Assembly: GCA_933207985.1 (NCBI GenBank)
Contig: OW240913.1
Coordinates: 263,180,862-263,244,861 of the forward strand
Length of the DNA stretch: 64,000 nucleotides
Direction: 5' to 3'
Source: Pelobates cultripes
Lineage: Eukaryota > Chordata > Amphibia > Anura > Pelobatidae
This document shows, one piece after another, positions 35,590 to 46,380 of the stretch; position 1 is the first letter of the stretch; the number at the start of each line of letters is the position of its first letter. The position numbers were made by a program, and so were the translations under genes. The notes under the pieces were generated by a model, which was not told the DNA's origin, did no database searches, and was given only the letters and a program-made list of their open reading frames with translations.

Positions 35590-36345
35590 GACACCCGCAT
35601 GAAGATAACTAACTGCTATTCAATCTATAACAGTGAAAAAAGTTTTTTGTTTTTTTAAATCCAAGCTATTGTGACACCGGATCTAATTAGTGGCACTTGT
35701 CAGCGTATCCACTGTTAGCGTAACACACCCGCTTTAAGGACACTGACTGCTATTCAATCTATAACAGTGAAAAAAGATTATTTTTTTTTTATATACGAAA
35801 TATTGTNNNNNNNNNNNNNNNNNNNNNNNNNNNNNNNNNNNNNNNNNNNNNNNNNNNNNNNNNNNNNNNNNNNNNNNNNNNNNNNNNNNNNNNNNNNNNN
35901 NNNNNNAACAGGAGTAAAAAAAGTTTGTTTTTAAATCCAAGCTATTGTGACACCAGATGCAATTGGTGGCACTGACTGGGGAAATGGGCACAGTATGCAC
36001 TGTGAGCCTGACACAGAAGCTGGCAGCAGTGGCGGACAACTGACTGCTATTCAATCTATAACAGTGAAAAAAGTTTTTTGTTTTTAAATCCAAGCTATTG
36101 TGACACCAGATGTAAGTGGTGGCACTGACTGGGGAAATGGGCACAGTATGCACTGTGAGCCTGACACAGAAGCTGGCAGCAGTGGCAGACAACTGACTGC
36201 TATTCAATCTATAACAGTGAAAAAAGTTTTTTGTTTTTAAATCCAAGCTATTGTGACACCAGATGTAATTGGTGGCACTGACTGGGGAAATGGGCACTGT
36301 GAGCCTGACACAGAAGCTGGCAGCAGTGGCAGACAACTAAATTTA
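35590..36345. repeat. 150-bp tandem array with assembly gap
   Basis: Units of about 150 bp repeat GTGGCACTGACTGGGGAAATGGGCAC, GCCTGACACAGAAGCTGGCAGC and ACTGCTATTCAATCTATAACAGTG (about 35940, 36090, 36240). The latter block is shared with the 270-bp array. A 100-N gap at 35807-35906 lies inside it, probably because the repeat could not be assembled. The long minus-strand open frame across it is a shadow. Confidence 0.88.
35807..35906. other. Assembly gap, 100 N
   Basis: Exactly 100 N inside a tandem array. The real copy number of the array is unknown. Confidence 0.99.
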
Positions 36346-36469
36346 CATTACATAGAAAAATAAAAAAAAAAAAGCATACCCTTATCCCTAACCTAGCTAT
36401 GCTTTTCCCTATCTTATGAACAGCAGCTACACTTTCCCTCCTCTTACTAAGCATGCAGCTTGAGAATGA

Positions 36470-36694
36470 ATCTAAAATGGATGCTGTCCAGTAGGTGGGA
36501 GGGTCTGCTAGGGAGGCTGTGCTGCTAATTGGCTGGAATGTGTCTGCTGACTGTGAGGTACAGGGTCAAAGTTTACTCAATGATGACGAATAGGGGGCGG
36601 GTCGAACCGCGCATATGTTCGCCCGCCGTGGCGAACGCGAACATGCTATGTTCGCCAGGAACCGTTCGCCAGCGAACCGTTCGGTACATCACTA
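36470..36694. repeat. Right terminal and subterminal region of hAT
   Basis: The block GATGCTGTCCAGTAGGTGGGAGGGTCTG (36480-36507) and clustered GGCGAAC/GTTCGC words up to TACATCACTA at 36694. The first block recurs inside the foldback MITE at 58633-58936, tying the two families together. Confidence 0.85.
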
Positions 36695-36793
36695 CCGGAG
36701 ATGTATCTATGACAGCATGGTGGTTGATGTTTAACCAAATGCTTTGGGCATAATGCACGTCCACAAGTTATCATTCATTTGCAGTTAATTTAA

Positions 36794-36865
36794 TCCCTTA
36801 AGGACCAAACTTCTGGAATAAAAGGGAATCATGACATGTCACACATGTCATGTGTCCTTAAGGGG
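36794..36865. mobile_element. TTAA MITE, second copy
   Basis: The ends TCCCTTAAGGAC and GTCCTTAAGGGG are flanked by TTAA at 36790-36793 and 36866-36869. The internal AACTTCTGGAATAAAAGGG is identical to the copy at 12443-12514. The right half holds its own small palindrome CATGACATGTCACACATGTCATG. Confidence 0.88.
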
Positions 36866-36879
36866 TTAAAGCACTATTT

Positions 36880-38330
36880 ACCTAGTAGCAGCACAAGCAG
36901 CCAGCAGGCAAATAGTTCAATATAAAGGGGAATTGGAGGCATACCTGGAACATCCATTTCTAAGTATTGGTTCTGTCGTAAAGACCAAAACATATACTAA
37001 ATACAGACTAGGGAACAACATACACACAAAACAAATACAGTTTTAAATTTTACAAGGCTGCTTAAAATCACCTATGTTAGCAAACAAACATGGGGATTCC
37101 GTTACACCACACGGCCATACTATGTTAAGTCCACTACTATATCACAGTACCCCAATATCGGTGGGTCCTACTCTAATTTTAACATGGGAGAGCAAAGTTC
37201 TAACTGCAATACTTACTGCTTAAACTGCTTTCAGAGATTCTCCTTAATTTATGCTTTCCTGTGGTCATCTCCAAAGGGCACCTATAGTGGATGGTTGGGG
37301 TGCTCAGCCCAATAGGAATATGGTCTGGATAAAGCTACACAGAAAAAAATGGGAATTGGGGACACACGAAGAACATGCATATACAAGCAGTGGTGCTGCG
37401 GTAAAGACCAAAATATACACAAATTACAGATTAGGTAACAGGGCACACACACAAAAGAAAATATACAGTTTTAAATTTTACAAGGCTACTTATTCCAAGT
37501 AGCCTTGTAAAATTTAAAATTGCGTTTTTATTTGTGCATGCGCTGTTCGTTAATCTGTAAATAGCTACATAAACTTTGGCGGAGTGAGGGTTAATTATGT
37601 GGCAGCTGGCCAGAGCTTGCTAACCAGCCATAACATTGAAACATTTTTACAAAAATTAAATAATAATAATAATAAGTAAAAGTCAATAAGTAATGTACCT
37701 CCATATGCCCCCATTTTCCGGATGGGCATGGCTACTGAACATTAAGAACTAGCAACTGGGCAGCTATTGGTGCCCAGTTTCTAGAAAAGGTCCCATCCCT
37801 TGGTAATGGGCTTGTGTAATAACAGGGGGAGCACATAGTCCCCCTCCCCATACCCATGGGCGACAGATGGGTGCCCTAAAAACAAAACGCGGAGCTATTG
37901 AATCCTCCCTGCCCCCACCCTTTTGGATGGGTTGATGTTTATTAAGTATAAAATATGGGGAGTGGACATGCAATCCAAAACCCGTTAAAAATAATTATAC
38001 TTACCATCTTTCTTCTAATTCTTCTATTCTTCAGCCCAAAAAAAGCCAAATATTAACTATAACTATTGCTACTAATTAAAATAAAAAAGGCCAGATCACA
38101 AAAAACCCCAGCCACAATAATTTTTTTTTCTGCAGAATGAGTGCTTATAGCAGGGAAAAACCCCTTTATGGCTATGACAGCTACTGCAAAACATCGGAAA
38201 GTTTCCCATGGTTTACGATATAACCAAAAGTGCTCTTATTGGTTGGCTAGTAAACCAATCAATCAGAGTGCTGAGAGCCAAGTCAGTGAGAATCAAGAGA
38301 GAAGTGAGACATTTTTCCTAGTTTGTTGCA
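36880..38330. repeat. Diverged interspersed repeats, no gene
   Basis: Two internal direct copies of a 130-bp block (about 36925-37060 and 37350-37497; shared GTAAAGACCAAAA and CAGTTTTAAATTTTACAAGGCT) resemble the repeat at 14296-15100. After 37530 the build mirrors 4170-5190 in reverse: a block with (AAT)n, G/C-rich segments, then ATTGGTTGGCTAGTAAACCAATCAATCAGAGTGC (38240-38275), like the last unit of the palindrome array. Probably an old non-autonomous element. Confidence 0.5.
37469..37519. repeat. Perfect 23-bp inverted repeat
   Basis: Arms TTTTAAATTTTACAAGGCTA-CTT (37469-37491) and its exact complement (37497-37519) are separated by five bases. Confidence 0.95.
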
Positions 38331-38383
38331 AAATTGGAAAGTACTTGAAACATTTTTTATGCCTTCTTTTAGACTAGCAGCAA

Positions 38384-38450
38384 AAATACGTGAGAAATGC
38401 TGAACTTGATGGACACAAGTCTTTTCAGCCTATGTAACAGTAAAATAAAG
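38384..38450 (+). repeat. Probable LINE 3'-tail fragment
   Basis: TGAACTTGATGGACACAAGTC and TTTTCAGCCTATGTAACAG are familiar as the 3' end of a common amphibian/fish LINE. Only this tail is present. Confidence 0.5.
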
Positions 38451-39274
38451 ACTGAACTCAGTATACAGAAAGTAGTGATACATTATAAAATGAAGGGATA
38501 CTAACATGTATTATCATTCCTTAATAGCTATTTGGGCTTAACGTGAAACCTCCAAAAAAGTGAAAAGAATTCACACTAGCATATCTCACAGAAACACCCG
38601 GTAACAAGCACGGGTCAAACATTAATGAAAAGAGCATTAAGGCTAAATAGAAAGAATTACAAGAAAACAGGAGTAAACACCATCTGTTTTTATCAAATGT
38701 GAGAAACCTTTAAATTGCCACTAATCTAAAGGCTCTAGGATTTCTCAACTAATCTAAACTTACAGTAAAAACAGCATACCTATCCTCCTTAATAAATGGA
38801 ATGTGAAATTACTAAAGGAGGGAGTAAACCCTCTGGTACATCTTCATTGGTGCTGATTCAATTAATTAATGATGCCAATGAAGAAGCTGTTTAATATGCC
38901 GACCTTTCCTTCTTTCAACAATGGTTTATTAAGTCCTCTTTACCGTTAAGTATAACCAATCAATACATCCAAGCTTTGCTTCTTCTTGATCAGTCTTTTA
39001 CAAGCAAAGAAAGGATTTATAGCTTGATAGAGAGTTATAGCCTTCTTCCCCCTTTCAAGATAAACCCTGTACTCTTCTGTGATAGCCTCTAGCTGTGCAG
39101 TATAAATAAAACCCTGTTATAAAAACAATGCATTAGAAAGAATATGTTTCAATTTTGATACATATTAACAATGCAAATAATAAAGTATAACATTGTATTA
39201 AAGGAATTAAAGGGGCAAAAGAGTCTTGATAAAAGTCTGGCAAAGGACCGAAAGGTCGACCAGAAATTGATGTG
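38451..39274. other. Unassigned sequence
   Basis: No ORF, repeat or RNA motif is recognised between the LINE tail and the next LTR element. Confidence 0.45.
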
Positions 39275-40261
39275 TGTGACGAAGTGCCCTTTGCCACTTG
39301 GTCCTGGAGAGGCCTACTTGCCAGCCTCCTCCCCTGTGACTATGACTCTTTCATCTATTTGGCTTTAAAGCCCCTAGTCTACCTTCAGACAGACTATTTA
39401 TGTGGGCTGCTTTATTTATCCTATGTTTTAGTCACCCTGTACCCATGATAGGTGCAGGGTGTGTGTAATGTAATTGTTTATAGTGTGTGTGTGTACTGTG
39501 AAATGTATTGCCTTCTCTCCTGTACTGCTGAGGTTTGCTACCAACTAGGTGGGTTTGGCTATGGAGCTGGTCTAGTGCCCTCTGTTGGTAGCAACAGCAA
39601 TATGCACTACCTGAATTGCAAGACTGGTTCATTTGCATATTCGGGTAGATTTGCATATTGCTAATTCTGCAGGCAGGTGAGATATTTACTGTTAAATATT
39701 GTCTCCCCCCACCCCTTTAAAAATGTGCCATTGTGTTGTGATAAGTCACTGTGTGTTTCTTGATATGGTTTGACTGTTTGTGATTTTATTGAGGTTTCAC
39801 AACAATGTTATTGTGGTGACTGTATTGGCTGGTCCCAAGGGAATAAAGGTTTTGACAGTTCTTCTTGATCCCTCTAAACGTAGCCTTGTCTCGTTATTGG
39901 AGGGAGCTGTTATAATCACACTGGGGATTGCTATGCTCTGCATGCTCCCTTGAGCTTGAGTCACTTAGCTCTTTTAAGAGCTTGTTCCTGACACGCTCTC
40001 CTTGGAGGAGGGGTCTTCACCACACAGTCCTGGATGCTGGAGGTTCGTACAGGGTGGAAGGAAGAGTTCTTTCCCACACAGTCCTGGAGGACAGAAGCTG
40101 ATCCAGGGTGGAAGGAAGACGGCGAGACTCCAGTCAAGATACGGCGGTTGCGGAGTCTGCGGTGGTTGTGGTGTCTGCTGCAGCGCTTGGAGTCCTCAGG
40201 AAGCGCTAGGAGCATCCGTCAACGGAGGGTACTCGGTCGGAGTACAGGGAGCTCCGTTACA
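39275..40261 (+). repeat. 5' LTR of the 39-kb element
   Basis: 987 bp, TGTGACGAAG to CCGTTACA. It contains AATAAA near 39843 followed by a T/G-rich region, consistent with the R/U5 boundary. A related piece is found inside the hAT at 27295-27675. Confidence 0.95.
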
Positions 40262-40262
40262 T

Positions 40263-40280
40263 TGGTGGCAGCGGTGGGAT
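40263..40280 (+). promoter_or_regulatory. tRNA-Leu primer binding site
   Basis: TGGTGGCAGCGGTGGGAT starts one base after the LTR and is the exact complement of the last 18 nt (with CCA) of vertebrate tRNA-Leu(AAG). Confidence 0.9.
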
Positions 40281-40382
40281 GGCGTCCTAGTGCGAGGAGA
40301 AGCAGCTCGGAGACACTGGTATCGTATGAGAGGTTATTGAGGGCAACGCTAGCCACTGTGCAGCGTCCCTAACTACAGCAGC

Positions 40383-41684
40383 ATGGAGCAGGGATGGATA
40401 GAGCCCTGCGAAGAGCACCTCAACAGGATACGTCGCTACGAGGACGACGCTTACATTGAGGAGGTAAAGAGGCGGTTGGTCTGCTATGGCCCAGACCTTT
40501 CGAACGAGGTGGTCCACCAAGTAATGCGCCAGTTGAGTGCTGAGAACAGTGCGGCAATGGCCTTTGAGCGACAACTGTGGAGGTTGAGGATATGGACACC
40601 TAGTCTCCAGCGGCAGTGCAAGTTACAGGGAGCCGAAGGTGTCGTCCTTCCTCCCCAGCGGCAGTGCAAGTTACAGGGAGCCGAAGGTGTCGTCCTTCCT
40701 CCCCAGCGGCAGTGCGAATTCCAGGGGGCCGAAGGTGTCGTCCTTCCCCCCCAGCGGCAGTGTGTCCTACAGGGAGCAGAGACAGTTGGTCTCTCTCCCC
40801 AGCAGCAGTGCAAGTTACAGGGAGCCGAAGGTGTCGTCCTTCCTCCCCAGCTGCAGTGCAAGTTACAGGGAGCCGAAGGTGTCGTCCTTCCTCCCCAGCA
40901 GCAGTGTGTCCTACAGGGAGCAGAGACAGTTGGTCTCTCTCTCCAGCAGCAGGACAACGTTATGGGAGTGGAGACAGGCGGTCTCCCTCTCCAGCGGCAG
41001 CCTGTGTTTCAGGGAGAGGAGCACAGCACCCTATCTCCCCAGCGGCAGCTTACCCTACCAAGGGCAGACACCAATCTCCCAGATGACGCAGAGGGGACCG
41101 TGGTCTCTGTGCCCGACCTACAGGGATGCTGGACAGCCTGTCCAGATCCCCAACTACCCTCACAGGGACAACAGGAGGAGGGGGTAAGTACGAATTCCCC
41201 TCCCCAGCTAACTCCTAACTTGGCCCCAGGGTTAACAGGGGAGATGTTAACCCCCACTGACCCCCACGTTCCCCTGGCTACTGAGCCGGACTATGTCCCA
41301 AGCCCCCCAGCGGAAGAGCTGGCAGCTGGGCAGAGTGCAGTCGGCCTCTGCCCTCCCTTTGTCCCTTGTCCAGAGCCTGATGTCCTGCAGGCTATACCAG
41401 CAGAAGAGCTGGCATCAGGGCAGACCGCCCCTGGCCTCTGCCCTACCGATCCCCTTGTCACAGGACTGGCCTGCACCCCCTCCTCCCAGCAGAAGCGCTG
41501 GCATCAGGGCAGAGCGCCGCTGGCCTCTGCCCCTCAAGTCCCCACAGCGTGTTGCCCCATCACCCCAGAGGAATACCCAGGTGCAGTCACTGTTTGCTAT
41601 GGGTGGGCTACTCTAATAACTGTTTGTTGTGGGTGGGCTACTCTGGCACTTGCTTATGGTCGGTGGGTGACTCGACTAACTTAG
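40383..41684 (+). CDS. Unknown 433-aa protein with 16-aa tandem repeats, LTR element ORF
   Basis: This is the only long ORF of the element and it is intact. Residues 1-70 are charged and helical (EPCEEHLNRIRRYEDDAYIE, EVVHQVMRQLS), like the N-terminus of a Gag-type protein. From about residue 75 to 225 there are roughly ten 16-residue repeats of the form QRQCKLQGAEGVVLPP (48-bp DNA units from 40608 onward). Some units read QCVLQGAETVGLSP. Then comes a Pro/Gln/Glu-rich part with three copies of a longer motif around PAEELA-GQ-A-GLCP. The C-terminus is hydrophobic with repeated CYGWATL. No CCHC knuckle or catalytic motif is visible. The uninterrupted frame in a young element suggests function, perhaps as a structural protein. 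I do not recognise a family. Confidence 0.75.
   Translation: MEQGWIEPCEEHLNRIRRYEDDAYIEEVKRRLVCYGPDLSNEVVHQVMRQLSAENSAAMAFERQLWRLRIWTPSLQRQCKLQGAEGVVLPPQRQCKLQGAEGVVLPPQRQCEFQGAEGVVLPPQRQCVLQGAETVGLSPQQQCKLQGAEGVVLPPQLQCKLQGAEGVVLPPQQQCVLQGAETVGLSLQQQDNVMGVETGGLPLQRQPVFQGEEHSTLSPQRQLTLPRADTNLPDDAEGTVVSVPDLQGCWTACPDPQLPSQGQQEEGVSTNSPPQLTPNLAPGLTGEMLTPTDPHVPLATEPDYVPSPPAEELAAGQSAVGLCPPFVPCPEPDVLQAIPAEELASGQTAPGLCPTDPLVTGLACTPSSQQKRWHQGRAPLASAPQVPTACCPITPEEYPGAVTVCYGWATLITVCCGWATLALAYGRWVTRLT
40608..41090. repeat. 48-bp coding minisatellite
   Basis: CAGCGGCAGTGCAAGTTACA-type units at exact 48-bp steps (40608, 40656, 40704, 40752, 40800 and on), with two alternating unit types. All changes keep the frame. 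Long open frames on the other strand and in other frames here are shadows. Confidence 0.92.
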
Positions 41685-41722
41685 GCACTGACCGACAGAA
41701 AGTCAGGTGCCTGGTTAGTCTT

Positions 41723-41740
41723 CCCCCCGAAGGGGAGATA
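41723..41740 (+). promoter_or_regulatory. Polypurine tract of the 39-kb element
   Basis: GAAGGGGAGATA directly precedes the 3' LTR start TGTGACG, as expected for the plus-strand primer. Confidence 0.85.
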
Positions 41741-42727
41741 TGTGACGAAGTGCCCTTTGCCACTTGGTCCTGGAGAGGCCTACTTGCCAGCCTCCTCCCC
41801 TGTGACTATGACTCTTTCATCTATTTGGCTTTAAAGCCCCTAGTCTACCTTCAGACAGACTATTTATGTGGGCTGCTTTATTTATCCTATGTTTTAGTCA
41901 CCCTGTACCCATGATAGGTGCAGAGTGTGTGTAATGTAATTGTTTATAGTGTGTGTGTGTACTGTGAAATGTATTGCCTTCTCTCCTGTACTGCTGAGGT
42001 TTGCTACCAACTAGGTGGGTTTGGCTATGGAGCTGGTCTAGTGCCCTCTGTTGGTAGCAACAGCAATATGCACTACCTGAATTGCAAGACTGGTTCATTT
42101 GCATATTCGGGTAGATTTGCATATTGCTAATTCTGCAGGCAGGTGAGATATTTACTGTTAAATATTGTCTCCCCCCACCCCTTTAAAAATGTGCCATTGA
42201 GTTGTGATAAGTCACTGTGTGTTTCTTGATATGGTTTGACTGTTTGTGATTTTATTGAGGTTTCACAACAATGTTATTGTGGTGACTGTATTGGCTGGTC
42301 CCAAGGGAATAAAGGTTTTGACAGTTCTTCTTGATCCCTCTAAACGTAGCCTTGTCTCGTTATTGGAGGGAGCTGTTATAATCACACTGGGGATTGCTAT
42401 GCTCTGCATGCTCCCTTGAGCTTGAGTCACTTAGCTCTTTTAAGAGCTTGTTCCTGACACGCTCTCCTTGGAGGAGTGGTCTTCACCACACAGTCCTGGA
42501 TGCTGGAGGTTCGTACAGGGTGGAAGGAAGAGTTCTTTCCGACACAGTCCTGGAGGACAGAAGCTGATCCAGGGTGGAAGGAAGACGGCGAAACTCCAGT
42601 CAAGATACGGCGGTTGCGGAGTCTGCAGTGGTTGTGGTGTCTGCTGCAGCGCTTGGAGTCCTCAGGAAGCGCTAGGAGCATCCGTCAACGGAGGGTACTC
42701 GGTCGGAGTACAGGGAGCTCCATTACA
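41741..42727 (+). repeat. 3' LTR of the 39-kb element
   Basis: Same length and ends as the 5' LTR. Differences noticed include GCAGGGTG/GCAGAGTG, ATTGTGTT/ATTGAGTT, GAGGGGTC/GAGTGGTC, GGCGAGAC/GGCGAAAC and CTCCGTTACA/CTCCATTACA. Confidence 0.95.
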
Positions 42728-42811
42728 ATGTGTATCACAATAAAGGACTTTAACTAGAATTACAAAGTCCTCCAGGTGCACTTTTCTTGGATAAAAAATT
42801 ATATATATATA

Positions 42812-44426
42812 CAGGTGATACTCGAAAAATTAGAATATCGTGCAAAAGTTCATTTATTTCAGTAATGCAACGTAAAAGGGGAAACTAATATTTGAGATAG
42901 ACGCATTACATGCAAAGCAAAATAGTTCAAGCCGTGATTTGTCATAAGTGCGATGATTATGGCTTACAGCTCATGAAAACCCCAAATCCACAATCTCAGT
43001 AAATTAGAATATTACATGTACATAGAACAATATCGGACCTCTGAAAAGTATAAGCATGCATATGGACTCAATACTTGGTTTGGGCCCCTTTTGCAGCAAT
43101 TACTTCCTCCATGCGGTGTGGCATGGAAGCTATCAGCCTGTGTCACTGCTGAGGTGTTATGGAAGACCAGGATGCTTCAATAGCGGCCTTCAGCTCTTCT
43201 GCATTGTTCGGTCTCATGTCTCTCATCTTTCTCTTGGCAATACCTCATAGATTCTTGAGTTTGCTGGCCAATCAAGCACAGTAATCCCACGGTCATTGGA
43301 CCAGGCTTTGGTGCTTTTGGCAGTGTGGGCAGGTGCCAAGTCCTGCTGGAAAATGAAGTCAGCATCCCCATAAAGCTCATCTGCGGAAGGAAGCATGAAG
43401 TGCTCCAAAATCTCCTGGTAGACGGTTGCGTTGACTCTGGACTTAATGAAGTGGACAGTGGACCAACACCAGCAGATGACATGGCTCCCCAAATCAACAC
43501 AGATTGTGGAAACTTCACACTGGACTTCAAGCATCTTGCAGTATATGCCTCTCCATTCTTCATCCAGACTCTGGGTCCTTGGTTTCCAAATGAGATGCAA
43601 AAGTTGCTCTCATCAGAAAAGAGGACTTTTGGACCAGGTCTGTTTTTCTTTAGCCCAGGTAAGACGCTTCTGACGTTGTTTGTTGTTCAGGAACGGCTTG
43701 ACAAGAGGAATACGACATCTGAAGCCCATGTCCAGGATCCGTCTGTGTGTGGCGGCTCTTGATGCACTGGCTCCAGCCTCAGTCCTTTCCTTGTGAAAGT
43801 CCCCAACACTTTTGAATGGCCTTTTCCTGACAATCCTCTCCAGGCTGCGGCCATCCCTGCTGCTTGTGCACCTTTTTTTCTTTCACACTTTTCCCATTTC
43901 CCCATAACTTTCTATTAATGTGCTTTGATACAGCACCTTGGGAACATCCAACTTCCTTCGCAGTCTTTGAGACTTGTCAATGCAGCTGACCAAATCATAT
44001 CCAACTTCCTTTGCAATTACCGTTTGAGGCTTTCCCTCCTTATGGATGGTGTCAATGATGGTTTTCTGCACAACTGTCATGTCAGCAGTCTTTCCCATAA
44101 TTGTGATTCCTACTGAATCAGACTGAGAGACCATTTAAAGGCCCAGAAACCCTTTGCAGGTGTTATGGCTGACTTAGCTGATTAGAGTGGGACACTGTGA
44201 GCCTAGAATATTGCACATTTTCACAATATTCTAATTTACTGATATTGTGGATTTGGGGTTTTCATGAGCTGTAAGCCATAATCATCGCACTTATGACAAA
44301 TCACGGCTTGAACTATCTTGCTTTGCATGTAATGCATCTATCTCATATATTAGATTCCCCATTTACGTTGCATTACTGAAATAAATGAACTTTTGCACGA
44401 TATTCTAATTTTTCGAATATCACCTG
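42812..44426 (-). mobile_element. Tc1-like DNA transposon, inactive
   Basis: Terminal inverted repeats of about 200 bp start CAGGTGATACTCGAAAAATT at 42812 and end AATTTTTCGAATATCACCTG at 44426. The left flank is TA and the right flank CA, an eroded TA target duplication. The single gene lies on the minus strand. Size (1.6 kb), long repeats and TA target fit the Tc1/mariner superfamily. Confidence 0.95.
43177..44134 (-). pseudogene. Tc1 transposase, frameshifted
   Basis: The N-terminal part (44098-43883) reads MGKTADMTVVQKTIIDTIHK, then EGKPQTVIAKEVGYD, the first helix-turn-helix that binds the inverted repeats. The catalytic part lies at 43600-43177: NATVYQEILEHFMLPSADEL, then DADFIFQQDLAPAHTAKSTK and GITVLDWPANSRI, the region that holds the second D and leads to the E of the DDE triad (here in several frames). 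Shifts near 43880, 43600 and 43240 break the gene. A functional protein would be about 340 aa. Confidence 0.9.
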
Positions 44427-45472
44427 CATACATATATATACACATTTCCTTTTAAATATATATTTATTATTTATGAATAATTATGTGATTTTATGACAAC
44501 CCAGGTAGTCCCCCTGCAGCCAATCTGTCAATCACGCAAATCTGAGTCAAGGCGTTTAAGTCCTCCTTTTGTAGGATGGCATAGCATGCCCTAACTGTAA
44601 GGGGTTAACCAAGGAAACAAAATTAACAAGTAACAGAAAAGTAAATTCTTTATTGTCCAAATAGTATGTATTACTGCAAGCTTCCAAGACCACTCAAGTC
44701 TATCCTTTACCCATAATATACAAAGAAATATAAGGTGTTACCTTTAAGTACAGTCACAGAAAAGACAGTAGAAAAAAAACCTTTTTTTTTATTTTGTTTT
44801 TTTTTTTATCTGGATTTGTTATTTCAGTGAAATGTATATGTCATTTATTATTCCAGACCTGTAGTCGCAGTATGTGTCAATAGTCAGTTACACTTTCAGA
44901 AGAAGTCAAGATGTCTTCAGCAGTGGTTGTAAGTGCCACTTCTTGTTGAAATCCTTGTCTCTATTTGAGATGAAAACATGCTTCCTATAACATGAGGTGA
45001 TCCTCGAGTGTAATCAGTCTAGTCTCAGACTTGTGTGACAGGACTAGCTGATAATATCAAGTTAAGGGAATGTGAGGAACATTTCGAACATAATACGGTG
45101 TGTTAAAGATAATTACAAATATAAATAAAAAATATTGCATTCAGGAATGTCCCAGCTTTCATTGGGATAATATAAAATGTGTCTGCTATAATATGGATAA
45201 AGGGCTGTGAAAGGTTTAACTAAATACTAATGCATGAATATGAGTGAATATAGCCCTGTCTCTTTCAAATTAGTGAAGGGAATAAAAAAATACTGTAAAA
45301 AATAAAATAACTATTAAAGTTTTATGAATTATTTGACAAAGAAAATGGAGAATATGTGTTTAAAGGGTTATGAATAAATACATGTAAGTTACAAATAACA
45401 GAAAGATGCTAAGTGAGAAATGAAAGTTCAAGATCAGGGTTACCCAATAGGCAGATCCCCAAATATCGTAGA
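44427..45472. other. Mostly unassigned; short repeat shared with 58 kb
   Basis: The block CAGCCAATCTGTCAATC and TCCTTTTGTAGGATGGCATAGCATGCCCTAAC (44517-44598) recurs in longer form at 58366-58580. The rest is AT-rich without recognised features. Confidence 0.5.
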
Positions 45473-45756
45473 ACTACAGAGCACCGCAATTGTGGAACGA
45501 CCTCCCGCACACTTTAAAATCTTCCCCAAGCCTAAAGACCTTTAAGAGATCCCTCTCTACATACCTCAAAACAGAATGCATGTGTCATGGCCGATTATAT
45601 ATTCTATGTTAAATTTTGTATATATTGTGTATTAATATTGTTTTTGTATTTTATTGTACCATAATGTATCAATGCAATGTTTTTTGGATCCAGGACACAC
45701 TTGATGCATCTCAATGTATCTTCCCTGGTAAAATATTTTATAAATAAATAAATGTC
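45473..45756 (+). mobile_element. LINE 3'-end fragment (L2-like)
   Basis: One plus-strand frame from about 45493 reads WNDLPHTLKSSPSLKTFKRS, then LSTYLKTECM, the conserved C-terminus of L2-type ORF2 proteins. It is followed by a 3' UTR ending TTCCCTGGTAAAATATT and (AAAT)n at 45740-45756. Only the last 300 bases of the element are here. Confidence 0.7.
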
Positions 45757-46361
45757 TCTAGAATGCCTTTAGAATGACAAAGCATCATGGCAACAGTAGT
45801 TTTAAAACATCTGGGGATCTACCTTGTGGGCACCACTGTACTAGATGAAAGAAAAAATCATGAATGATTACTGATTGTGATTTTATATTTAGTCAGGTGA
45901 CACAAAATGTAGAACTCAGTGACACTTGACAAAGAGGTAGTATCAATTGTTAAGATTTTTAATTATGTCCACTATCAACAGAATTATATTTTATGATCTA
46001 TTGTTATTATTTATAAGGTCACAGCATACTATGCAGTGCTGTACACTAGGTGTAGTAACAAACTAGTAGATAAAGGGATTATCTTGCTATGTTAAAGGAA
46101 CGTTAATCACACACATCAGGCAATTAACAGAGAAAATGATACAGCATTCTAAATTAAACAGACTGTGCAGTAAAACATGCAAAAAGTGTTTAGGAAGGTT
46201 GTGCAAGTCACAGTAAAGGGAGATGTGGCACTAGGACTGTATAAACAGTGAGACTGCAGGGCAGTCTATAGTTTAAAACCATTTAACTGAGCTCAAGTTA
46301 TTTTGGTTAGCAATAGTCTGTAATGAGCAGTAACCATGTTGGAAAGCTGTCCATAAGTAGT
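45757..46361. other. Unassigned sequence
   Basis: No ORF or repeat recognised. It ends at the target duplication of LINE copy B. Confidence 0.45.
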
Positions 46362-46380
46362 AGCAACAGACATTTTTTTT

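Larger units (their letters stand above)
39275..42727 (+). mobile_element. Young non-autonomous LTR retrotransposon with one repeat-rich ORF
   Basis: Two LTRs of 987 bp (39275-40261 and 41741-42727) begin TGTGACGAAG and end TTACA. They are flanked by the 5-bp duplication ATGTG (39270-39274 and 42728-42732). By eye they differ at only about seven positions, so the insertion is recent. The interior is just 1.48 kb: a tRNA-Leu primer site, a single 433-codon ORF and a polypurine tract. There is no protease, RT or integrase, so mobility must depend on a partner element. It is built like a compact, gag-only or novel-ORF LTR element. Confidence 0.95.

Noticed and set aside
35734..36336. 200-aa minus-strand open frame
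   Set aside because: It runs through the 150-bp tandem array and the N gap. The protein merely repeats the DNA unit.
40484..40957. Cys-rich open frame on the minus strand within the 39-kb element
   Set aside because: It is the antisense shadow of the 48-bp coding repeat. Its periodicity follows the repeat and it has no independent start context.
43325..43762. 145-aa plus-strand ORF in the Tc1 element
   Set aside because: Antisense to the transposase catalytic region, which explains its openness.
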